Of a stretch of 64,000 bases of DNA, positions 21,082 to 31,982 are shown piece after piece. The notes beneath the pieces were generated by a model. That model was not told where the DNA came from, did no database searches, and saw only the letters and a program-made list of their open reading frames with translations. Position 1 is the stretch's first letter. Each line of letters opens with the position of its first letter. Made by a program: the position numbers and the translations under genes. Origin of the DNA: Plantago ovata (lineage: Eukaryota > Streptophyta > Magnoliopsida > Lamiales > Plantaginaceae); contig CM051458.1 of NCBI GenBank assembly GCA_028274465.1, positions 30,206,692 to 30,270,691 of the forward strand, given 5' to 3'.

Positions 21082-22730
21082 TGTTAGGAAACTTGTAATT
21101 TTGATGAGCAATTAACCATGCTAAATTAAGGAAAGTCCAGTAATTAGTACTCTTAAGGTCCATAGGAATTTAGAATTTTAAGGACATTGTAAAAGAGGAA
21201 CGTTTGCTGATGACTTAGTTAGGTGCTAGATAAGTTATTTCTTTTGCGTATGATGTATTTTATTTTCTGAAAAGAAAATAACTTATTGATGCTTAGCTTA
21301 TGATGTATCTTATTTTCTGAAAAGAAAATAACCTATTGAAGCATTTGCTGAAAATATACTTTGTTTATTACAAACAAATTATTGAAGCAAATAGAAACCG
21401 CTCAAAATCTTGAAGACTTTTGAAGATCTGAAAGACTTGAAGAATTTTGAAGATCTGAAGACTAGAAGATTGCTGAAGACTGGTATCTACAAAGGCACGT
21501 GTTACTCAGAAAGTGGAAAATTCAGCAACAGCATTGCATAAGTGAAAATCTGAAAGACAGAGTAGGTTGTGCTTGCTGAAACTGAGACTGACCACTTGCT
21601 GATGGAACATATGTGACCTCTTGCTGAATGTACGTGAATTTGCGCTCCAATGTTACTGTTTGAATTCTATTCAAATGTGCATTTAATGCAAAGCATGCAC
21701 GCGAAGGACATGAAGACTAGAAGACAAACAAAGACGCTGCTGAAAGTACAAAAGCAAGATAGTGACATGTTAAGGAACAAAAGCCTTAGGATTTGAAATT
21801 CAAACGGCTCCTTACTTGCACTATAAATAGAGGTCATCCGGCAAAGAGTTGAAGTGTGTCAACAACGTGATCAAACTCTCACTTGTGCTTAAAACCCACA
21901 AACCTTCAAACACTCTTACTGCCATTGATCCGTTCCAAGACTTAAAGCTTGAAAAAGCTACTTGTGAAGAAGTAGAACAAACTCGGCTAAGAAATTAGTT
22001 AAGTGTTCTTTCTTTCGAACAAGAACAAGTCTTGACACCAGAAACAATCAAACTTGTTTACTGCAAAGTATTCCAAGTTGTGTTTCTTAGATTACTTGTT
22101 GTAACTGAATAAGTTATAATTAAGTCATATCACCACAAAACTCTCTAACTGAAAATACACCCTTTCAGGCGTGATATTCAGGGGGAACTTAATCGAGCAT
22201 AGTTTTGCTGATTAAAAGTACCAAGTTTGGTGGAGAACAAGGTTGAGTTCTCTAGTTTAGGTTGGAGACAAAGCAAGTGCGCTTTAGTTTCTGTTGAATC
22301 GCTTTAGATAGGAGATTGTAAGGAACCTCAATCATATCTTAGTGGATTCAGTCCTAGAAAGGACGAAGTGGATTAGTTGAGAGATTACGCCACTCTCAGA
22401 TACCACTATAAAAGTGTTTGTGTGATTTACTTACTGTATTTAGCTTTCAGCAAATTATATCTGTCTATACACAGTCACTCACTTCACTAGCTGAAACCTT
22501 TACTTACTGAAAGAGCACTTAGTGTATCAATGACTTCCGCTCTTTGATTTTAAGTATCAGCAAACCAAGCTACTGTAAAGTAACTTACGCTTGCTGAGAA
22601 AGTTAAGTATCAACAAACTCATTACTGAAAAGTAATAAGTACTTGCTGAGAAAGTTTTAAACGACGAAAGTTTGAAAAGACTATTCACCCCCCCCCTCTA
22701 GTCTTTTCTTGTTGTTTAAAGGGACCAACA
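21082..22730 (+). repeat. Element A 3' LTR
   Basis: 1649 bp, TGTTAGGAAAC...GGGACCAACA, directly followed by the target duplication GCAAC and the rest of B's LTR. Confidence 0.95.
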
Positions 22731-22735
22731 GCAAC

Positions 22736-23645
22736 ACTATGCTCGATTAAGTTCCCCCTGAATATCACGCCTGAAAGGGTGTATTTTCAGTTAGAGAGGT
22801 TTGGAATGAGATAACTTAATTATAACTTATTCAGTTACAACAAGTAATCTAAGAAACAAAACTTTGAATACTTTGCAGTAAACAACTTTGATTGTTTCTG
22901 GTGTCAAGACTTGTTCTTGTTCTAAAGAAAGAAAGAACACTTAACTAATTTCTTAGCCGTGTAAGTTCTACTTCTTCACAAGTAGCTTTTACAAGCTATA
23001 AGTCTTGGAACGGATCAATGGCAGTAAAGAGTATTGAAGGGTATGTGAGTTTAAGCACAAGTGAGAGTATGATCACGTTGTTGACACACTTCAACTCTTT
23101 GCCGGATGACCTCTATTTATAGTGAAATAAGGAGCCGTTTGATTATCAAATTCTAAGGCTTTTGTTCCTTAAAATGTCACTATCTTGCTTTTGTACTTTC
23201 AGCAGCGTCCTTGTTTGTCTTCTAGTCTTCATGTCCTTCACGTACATGCTTTGCATTTAATGCTTATTTGAATAAAATTCAAACAGTAACATTGGAGCGC
23301 AAATACAAGTACTTTCAGCAAGAGGTCACAAATGTTCATCAGCAAGTGGTCAGTCTCAGTTTCAGCACGCACAACCTACTCTGTCATATAGATTTTCACT
23401 TATGCAAGCTGTTGCTGAAGTTTCCACTTTCTGAGCAACATGTGCCTTTGTAGATACCAGTCTTCAGAAATCTTCTAGTCTTCATGTCTTCGAAATCTTC
23501 AAGATTCTGAGCGGTTCTAAATGCTTCAATAGTTTGTTTGTAAGAACAAAGTATATCATCAGCAAATGCTTCAATAGGTTGTATTTCTTTTCAGAAAACA
23601 AGATACATCATAAGCGGTAAAACCAACCTATCTAGCACCTACTTT
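22736..23645 (-). repeat. Element B 3' LTR, part 2 (U3 end deleted)
   Basis: Continues the inverted LTR from 1458. It matches the B 5' LTR (46182-47095) up to CTAGCACCTACT, where sequence jumps to the internal region TTTGATGTTAGCAATCC. The first ~130-150 bases of U3 and the PPT are therefore deleted. Confidence 0.88.
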
Positions 23646-23899
23646 TTGATGTTAGCAATCCATGGCTACATTAATTGTTACCCTTTTTACAGGTTTCTGA
23701 TGTTGAATAAATCAGTTGATTAATGCAAGCATACTTGAATAAATTAAACAGTAAGCATATGTAAATTGCATAATCAAAAACCAATAAGAGTCAAAAAGCT
23801 TTATTGCTGATAGTTATCTTTCAGTAAGTTTACAGGAAAGAGCAGAGATAACTAAACAAAATCAGCAAGTAAAAACTTTAACAGAACTATTACAGAGAG

Positions 23900-26800
23900 T
23901 TAAGCTCTTCCAGAGGATTTTGTCAAAATCTCTCCTACACTCTTCTCAACAAGTGTAGTGAATTCAATACAGTCCTTTTCGTAGTTGTCAAGTAGCCTAC
24001 GGACTTGTAATTGAAGAATCCTTGCATTTTTGCAGGCAGTATGATGATGCTTTTCAGCATTCATTTCCATGTAATGAGTTACCCACAAATGCATGCCCCA
24101 ATTGCTGGCATGGAGAAGCTGTGTATCTGAAATGCTTTTAGGATGAATCTTCCTTAGCCAGAGAAGATCTCCTTCTTGATCCTTAGCAGTGAGATAGAAA
24201 TACTCATAAGGAATCAATCCAAGTCTCTTCTTTGTTTTCTTGGTCACTGGGTCAGAGTAATAAGCAATGCCAACTGGTTTTATCAATTCAGGTTCTTGTC
24301 TTATAGACTTACCAATTGCAGTTCTTCTTACTGAGACTTCAAGATTCAACCATCTCCCAGCAATATTTTGATAGTGTATATGTCCTAGAGACAGTCCTTA
24401 CTAAGGGCATGGTGCCCTTATAGAGGGCATATATGTACTATTACACAGGTCAACGTAATATAATATATGTTTGTTGCATTTTACTATTGAGTATCGCTTT
24501 CATATTTATATTACACCGGGCATGCAGCATGTCATATCTCTATTACTGTCTGTATTGATATTAAACATGTCCCCTCGGATAGATGACCGATCACACAGAT
24601 AGTGGGAGCTATGTGATTTATAATCTATCCCAAACTCTCCCTAGTCGAGGTTCATCTCGGATGTAGGGGTCTGAATGAACCAGACAAGACTAGTATGCGT
24701 GGAGGTTATACTTGTTGGAGCAAGTGTGAGCCGATCCCACGGCCACGGAACGGGTTGTTGGATAATCGAGAAACGTTCCCATAACTGCGCATAGTTGTTC
24801 GAAGAAGCTTTATCGAACAATGGAAGTACCCATCGGACACTCCCATCGATGTATACTCTACACCGAAGTGTCTTGGGAACCGGTGAGTTGTCGAAGTGAT
24901 GCCAGTCGTCCTTTGGACTTACAGGACTTTATCATCATATTTGTTGCCCCATATCCTTGGTGGACCCGTCGATGTCAGCTCTGAATAAGCAGTTGACCTA
25001 AGACACGATCCAGGATTATGGCTACATACAGATGGGGATGATAAGTGATTCTGTGAAGGATTCATCTCTCAAGTGTAGCACCGGAGAGCACTGCTCATAG
25101 TCGTTCATAGTTGTGATGGTAAAATCGCTGGCCAGCGTATCAATATTATTATGATGGTCATAATAGATATTGGATTCACCATGCAACTCACTGAAGACGC
25201 CCGTGGATGTATTATTGGGATAGACACTTCATCGATCCTAGATACATTCGAGCAAGTCAGATGAAGGGATGTTACCATCGCCGCGTTGAGCGCAACAGAG
25301 TTCGCAACGAAAGGGTTAGCTTTGAGAAACCTCTCAAACGTCCTCATGTATTAATATTGCAAATGGAACCGTCTAGGAATTCCATGTTGCCTAGTCTAGG
25401 ACTTGCTTAATACGATGAGGCCCTATGGGTCACACTATGTGGTGATTCAGCCTATCAGAATATCCTTGAAGATGGAATCGCAATTAATTTGGAATTAATT
25501 GTGATTGATGGATTATAATTGATTTGGAATTAATTATAATATTTGGTGGCTCAATTAATGATTTGGAATTATTAATTGAATTGGCTAATTAATTGTATTT
25601 TACGTAAATACAATTAAAGATTATATTTTAGAAATATAATGGAGGTTTGATTTGAAATGATATGTTAATTTAGAATTAACGTATGCACATGGGAAAAATC
25701 TACTTGGAGTTTGTATTGCCTTAGAACTATAAGTGGGTCCCAAAATCGGGACCCACCTGACACCCTTAGGACGCGCACGCGCGCAAGATGGAGTAGGGGA
25801 AGGAGTTCAACTCCTTCCTCTATTAGAAGTCTAAGGGATAAGTTAGATTTTCCTGATTGAGTTTTAATTTGATTGGGAATGAATCTAGACTTGGAATTGA
25901 TTTCCTAGTGCGATAAGAATTAGATTCTTATTCCTTTATGAAGTCTAATTGCTTATGCTTTAGGCTTCTATTGACTACTATATATAGTAGACTATTAGAG
26001 AGCTTTAGAAAAAGATTTTCACACAGTTGAAGAATCAAATTCTTAGAGAATTATTCTACCCAGTTTTCTTAGAGAAAATAAAAGCTCTCCCCTCCTATAT
26101 AAGCCACACGCGCGCGCCACCTGCCGGAGGAATCGCCGCCCCATCTTCTTTGTCACACAAAGAATATCCTAGCATTCTTTCCGATAGGCTGTTCATCCGT
26201 GGATACCAAGGTTGAGGTTCTAGGAGCTGGAAACTAACTTTTATTGTCTTGCAGATAATCAAAGTATTGCAGATATCTTCGACTTCGACGAAGGAGAAGA
26301 TACACCGGATTATTACGAAGACTTGGAAGCTGCTTTGGAAGTAAGGTTAGTCTTCTAATTGACGTGTTTATATATATACGGCATATACATAATCAATTAA
26401 CCTGTATGTTAAGAAAATTTTTGAAATTCCGCTGCGTACCCTAGGGGTAACTCTGACCATATTTTCTTACATATTTCTTGGGAGGGACTCAGCCCTTTCT
26501 TTCCTTTTTACCTTGAGATCAATCCAAGTGAACATTTGGTTCAAATAGCTGTAGGAAAGAACTCATTCACCAGCAAGTCTTCCAGCTTTAAGATCCAGCA
26601 ACCATGAACGTTTCTGATCACGTTCTGAGTGGTTTCATCATTGCTGGTCTTTGTATATTTGATGCCGGAGCCAATAGAAATGCTGGCCAGCCTCTTTTCT
26701 TCCTGTCTTTGCCTTCTTCTTCTTGACTTTGCATTGTCTTGATCTCTTGCTGAAGATCTTGAGTCAGAGGAGAAATGCTTTGAATGGCCAGACGGAGTTA

Positions 26801-29800
26801 AGGCTGTTAAGGGTCTAGCTCTTATGGCTTGAGCTATTGTCTGATTGTCATCATCATCATCATCTTCATTCAGATCTTGATGACTTTCCGTGTGGCAAAA
26901 ACCTTGAGTTTCAGCAGCAGTTTTTCTCTTTTTGGGAATTGCTGAATTTAACTCAGATTCTGCTTGTCTTTTAGAACTTTGCTCTTTTTCAGCAAGAGGT
27001 TCTATGGGCAGTGGCGCATCAACAGTAGGAGGGGTTTGGGTTCTCTTTATTGTACCTTTCTTTTCCCCCTTAGACATGGATTGCAACATCGGAGTGATGT
27101 GCAGAGAGTAGAACTCATTGCAATTTTCAGCAAGAGTAGACTGTTGTATTTCATGATGATTTGTTGTTGATCAGAAGTCATCTTTGACAACTCATTTTTA
27201 ATACTCACCATGTTCTCCTCATGTCTTCGCTCTGTTGCGGCCTTTTCGTCCATAAAAGTCTGAGCCTTTACTAATGCGGTCTTTGTTACCCGAAGTGCTT
27301 GACTTACATCTTCTTCATAGCTCTTGTGATAAAGACTTATGACTTTCTGAGCTATTGTAAGAAGAGTAGTGCGTCTCAGCACTGTAGCCAATATTTTTCC
27401 AATGTCAAGCGGGCTCTCAGCAAGCAATGCCTCATCTTCTGCTTTGCGGGCATCATGAACTTTCTTCAGTGCCAAAATTCTAGGAGTAAACTCCTCAACA
27501 CGTGGGAACGACACTAAATTTGGGGTCAAGGAATGAACTTTTAGTTCTGAAGCAAACTGATCATCTTTCATCAGCAATTCTCCTCTCAAATCATCGTCTA
27601 CATCATTTATATAGTCAGGAGGAGGAATTTCAACCACTTTTGGGTCTTTCTTGGAGTTTTCATCCTCGTTGGCTGATAGATCATCTTCATCCTCAGATTC
27701 ATCAAGGCCAACAACCTTGGAACCTAAGTCAGCAGCTTCATTACCTTTTGGTTGAGTGGTTGCTGATGGCAACGCTTCAGACTCAACAACTTGAGTTTCA
27801 CCAGTAGTTAGTTTTAATTGAGTAGTTGCTGAGGGCAACGTTTCAGACTCAATTACTGGAGTTTCGCCAGTAGTTAGTTTTAATTGAGTAGTTGCTGAGG
27901 GCAACGTTTGAGACTCAATTACTGGAGTTTCGCCAGTAGTAAGTGGAAGGGAGGGGACTTCCTTTGGTTTTACTCCTGAAGATTGACCAATTTCCAGATC
28001 CTGCGTATGTCTCGCATGAATCAGGAGACTGTTTCGTAGAGCTCGTTGGTAATCTTCATCCATTTCATCTTCATCATCAAGGTTTGTATCAGTGACCTTG
28101 GCATCAGAAAACTGGCTCTTGCCATGTTTCAAGGCAGCTCGTTTTCTGGCGTATTCTTCTTCAGTATCAGCACCTTGTACAGGTGGTTGATTTTTAGCAT
28201 CAGTAGGAGCAGGTTGAGATTCATGCTGAGTCTGTGTTTGGTCAGCTTGCTGATTGTCTTGTTGTTCAGTTTCAGCAACTGCCAGTTTTAAACCATCAGC
28301 ATCAGGACTTGGACCTTGATTGTCATCATCGTCATCCTTTTTGTCCTTTTAATCTTTCCCTTCATCATCACTGGGATCAGTAGGGATGTTTTCATCTTCT
28401 TCTTCTTCATCATCATCAGTCAGAATGACTAGCTCAAGATGCTTGTATAAAGCAACACTTGTTACCTCCTCTTCCTCATTGATTTTGTGGGGATCAGCCA
28501 CCACGGGTACAAATGAACCCTTGAGCATCACAGCTTGTTCAGCAAGAGAGGCACTATTAAATTTTGCCTTCATATTCTCTCTGATTTGAGCAATCAGATT
28601 CGAGCTCATTAGCTGAGAATATGAGAATTCTTCAGGAAGTATGGAGTGGACGAATGTCTCGAGCTTCAGCAGAGATGATCTCTTTTTCTCATTCGATAGA
28701 TGAAGATGGAGGTCAGAAAAGTCCATCCTTTTGTACCTTTGCCAGTTGCTAACAGACTTAGCAACTCTTGACAAGGTTGTTCTTTTGAAGTTCAAGTAAA
28801 GTTCCTCAGAACTCACTTGTGAATCTTCAGTGATGTGCACCACTTCAGTGGTCTCCTTTAGAGCCTGCTGAGTTTCAGCAAGCTCATGTTGTACAATTTC
28901 CATTCCTTGAGGAGCTTGAGTAGCATCCTCCATTTGTTCATCCTGCTGAGGGAGTGTTGATTCTGGTGCATAGGGTTCAGCAACCATCTGACTTGCATCT
29001 TGAGAAGTCCGCTGAAGAAGGACAGGTTGTGGCTCAGTCCTTTCAGCATTAACAGTTTCTTCAATTTCTGGGACTGTCTTCATCAGACTTCTTGGCTTGC
29101 TCTGTTTGAGAAAGCTGCGCGGTTTCAGCAATCTCCCTTGTCTCTGAAATGACAAGTTGAACAGAAGCATCTTGACCCTTAAGCTCACTGCTTGTCATAA
29201 AAGCATCAATGGTCTTGTTGGATGATTCTTCAATATCCAATTCCATCTGTTGGCTTAAAGCTTCCAGTACAAGCTGGACTTTTTCAATTGATGTCTTTGG
29301 TGAACTTGGGCCAGTATTCTCAGCATCACGAGATGCTTCGTTGAATAATGCTTCTTGTGTTTCTTCAGCAACTTCTGGAACTTGAACCATTGTTGTTTCA
29401 ACAACTGGTTCTTCAGCAACCTGATGAGTTGCTTGTTCAGCAACCATCTTTTCATTAACGGCAACTTCAGCAAGTACCGCGGTTCTTATATCTGCAGCGA
29501 TATCAGTAACCGTTTCCAGAGTTTGGTCATCAAGATTATCTACAATGTAGATATCTGGGACTTGGGCAGGAATTTCATTTCCACTGCCTTGTGGTCTATA
29601 AGCAGTAGATGTATCAACATTAAGTTGATTGTTGAAGGCTTCCGCAAACACTTCAACATTGCGGACATAGGTTTCAGTAACCACCTCAGCAACATCTACT
29701 GGAACTTGCGTTTCAGCAATTGTCTGGGAATTGTCTGAGAGGTCATGGACAATTGGTACTAATTTGCGAGCCAGTGTTTTCTTCCTTGTATTATTTGTCC

Positions 29801-31079
29801 TTTTTCTCTTGGGGACGGGGTTTGCTGATGACGCTGCAGTCTGAGTGTCATCATCAACTTTCCTCTTTTTCTTCTTTGATTTTTCGAGTTTCCCAGCAGA
29901 GGCGTCAGTAGTTGCATTTTCAGCAACGGGAGTAGTGGTGTCAGCATGATCACCATCTAGAGCAGTTTCATCTTTGTCACCACCATCTACAGCAGTTTCA
30001 TCTCTAAGTTGCTGAGTGGTGACATCTGCAGCTGTTGTATACCTTTCTTGCTGACTTGTGTTGACAACATCTGCCGCTGTTGTCTTGTTAGATTTTTCAA
30101 GTTTCTTGCCAGCAATCTTAGGTACATTCTGCTTGTAGAAGGATCTTCCCACATTGCATACAGATTTCTTGATTGGCAATGGGTTTCTCAGCTGAATCCT
30201 GAAATGTTCAAGGATATAGCATATCTTTATTTCATACATAACTGGGAAGGAAGGTGAGATTTTGTTGTTTTCCACCTTAACCTTGAACTTAGTAACACAA
30301 TCAACAAGTCTGTTGAAAATGTACTTAGCCCAGTTAAGCTCCGTTTTGTTTTCATAGATATGCATCAGCAGCGGCCACCTTCTCAGGCCTACTTTCTCTA
30401 TTCCTCCATCTTGGGAGTCCAAAACTTTAATCAGTAGCAGAGCTACTAGACCAAGTGAATGGCAGAGATGCTTCCTCTTAACGTGCTTTGTCCAAGTCAC
30501 GGGAGCAATCTCTCCTTTCTTCATTTTCTCATTTCTGACGTCACTGTAGAAGGCTTCAATTTCTTCATTAGTTGCAGTGATGTCATCTTCAGTTCCAGTG
30601 GTTGGAATCTGAAAGATTTCCGCTAAATCAGTCCATTTCAGGACGATTTGCGTGTTCTGAACTGTAGTAAAGATCACTTTTTCAGTGACTCCTTTACTAT
30701 CAGTTAGGGACTGGATTTCTGCATTGTTGTAGAACTCCATTGTGTCTAACATGCTAACTTGCTTAGTGCGAGCAGTTATAAAATGAATAAGGCCTTGCTG
30801 CTTGATAAATTCAAGCGCCTCTTCATTGTCACCGTCAAGTTCTTGTTCATAGAAGTATCGGATATACTTCTCTTTAGCGAATCCTCCCCATTGCATCATC
30901 ATCTCACACTTTGCAGTGTCAAGATATGAGGGAGGCATGGGTTTTTTAGAGATTCTATCATTTTTCAACACAACTTTCGTTGTGTTTGTTGCCGGAGTAG
31001 TCACCGGAGCAGTGCGTTTCTCAGCACTGTCTACCTTAGACGACTTGGAGGTCTTGGAGGACTGTCTCTTTGGTGCCAT
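23900..31079 (-). pseudogene. Accessory ORF of element B (intron-less), interrupted by a solo LTR
   Basis: Reads leftwards from ATG at 31079 (MAPKRQSSKTSK). Its first open stretch is 672 codons (to 29061). It then continues through a one-base frameshift near 29085, a TAA at 28349-28351 where A has TCT, and a frameshift near 27090, to 26541. After the solo LTR it resumes at 24363 and ends at 23900. Domain order is as in A: basic N-terminus, globular region, an SV40-like KKKKRKV cluster near residue 420, VAE-rich region, acidic run, three TTGETPV repeats (27745-27960), coiled coil, Arg cluster and conserved C-terminus. None of the three introns of A is present. About 1,690 codons excluding the insertion. 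Function unknown; probably nuclear by its basic clusters. Confidence 0.78.
24369..26471 (+). mobile_element. Solo LTR of Copia family I, inserted in the accessory ORF of B
   Basis: 2103 bp from TGATAGTGTATATG to TTTTCTTACA, flanked by a perfect 5-bp duplication TATTT (24364-24368 and 26472-26476). Element A shows the empty site near 19690. It matches the complete LTR of element I at 59620-61725. No internal sequence remains, so it arose by LTR-LTR recombination. A palindromic TATA region CTACTATATATAGTAG near 25976 is the probable promoter. Confidence 0.93.
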
Positions 31080-31607
31080 TTCTTTATATAGATAAGAGAA
31101 TGTGTACGAAAAAGATAGTTTGCTTTTTGACCGGAGGTACAGTAGATTCAGGCTAAAATTTGCAGAGAAAGGAAATGTGAGTTAAAGAATTTTGTCATTT
31201 CTCTAACTCCTTTATATAGTGTCTCTGATGTGTGAGAAACTCAATCGATTTGAGTTCTCAGCAAGGGTAAAACAGAGAAACAAAGGCGTTAGTGGAGCCT
31301 TTGCATTGAATGCGTAGTGGCCCACTAACTAAAACCGTCAGAGCACTTTCTCTCTTTGTTTTGTTAACCGTTAGATCAATAACTCCTTTTAATCAATGGC
31401 CACAATTGTATTTCATGTCATGATTATTACGAGTTTAGCTGTGCCCGATTAACGTCACAAATTGATTTTACCGAGTTTTATGGGATTAGATTGCTTGCTG
31501 AAATAGACAAGAATCTTTTCAGCGAGTTTGCATAAATAGCCTAGATACTTGCTGAAAGTTCCCCCTTAATCAGATATCTCATATTTTCTTAAGTTTAAAA
31601 GATATTT
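31080..31607 (-). promoter_or_regulatory. Internal promoter and leader of accessory ORF, element B
   Basis: On the minus strand CTATATAAAG is at 31219-31210, about 130 bases ahead of the ATG at 31079, as in A. The upstream part to 31607 matches A's spacer by eye, including the PPT-like AAGGGGGAA near 31560. No ORF. Confidence 0.6.
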
Positions 31608-31961
31608 CTGAGTTCCCGTATCAGTAAATTCTTTTGTACTTGAGATATCCTTTGGTAAAATCTGAGAAATGAGTTTTGCTCTTTTTCTGAGTTGCCGTCT
31701 CAGAAAATTCCCTTGATACTTGAATACCTGTTTCAGTATCTTTGATTGTCTAAATGCCCGTTTCAGCAATCTTTAAGATTTTTCTCTTACTGAGTGCCCG
31801 TCTCAGCAAGTGATCAAGTTTCCTAACAAATACCCGTTTTGAAGGAATTACTTGTTGAGTGCCTGTTTCAGCAATCATGTAATGACCTGTCATTTCTTAG
31901 AAGAAATTAGTGAACGGAGCTTTTAAGTAAGAATACTTTGGCTTGCTTAATACATGTTTCA
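31608..31961 (-). repeat. Hairpin array of element B (decayed)
   Basis: Inverted counterparts of A's units with loops of type TNCCCGT/TACCTGT on this strand. Several keep full stems (TTTTCTGAG/CTCAGAAAA near 31682, CTGAG/CTCAG near 31792, CAAA/TTTTG near 31829), while others have a mismatch (31608-31624 pairs CTGAG with ATCAG). Confidence 0.7.
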
Positions 31962-31982
31962 GCATTCTGCCAGTTGTATCCT

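Larger units (their letters stand above)
1459..22730 (+). mobile_element. Element A, large Copia (Sirevirus-like) retrotransposon inserted in the 3' LTR of element B
   Basis: Plus-strand element with two LTRs of exactly 1649 bp (1459-3107 and 21082-22730), TG...CA ends and a perfect 5-bp target duplication GCAAC (1454-1458 and 22731-22735). Contents: PBS, gag, pol remnants, hairpin spacer, internal promoter, accessory ORF with introns, PPT. It is the same family as B and J. The apparent length of 21.3 kb includes an assembly gap with about 4.9 kb of duplicated sequence, so the real element is probably near 16.3 kb. The LTRs are about 98-99% identical by eye, indicating recent insertion, yet all coding regions carry lesions. 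Confidence 0.95.
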
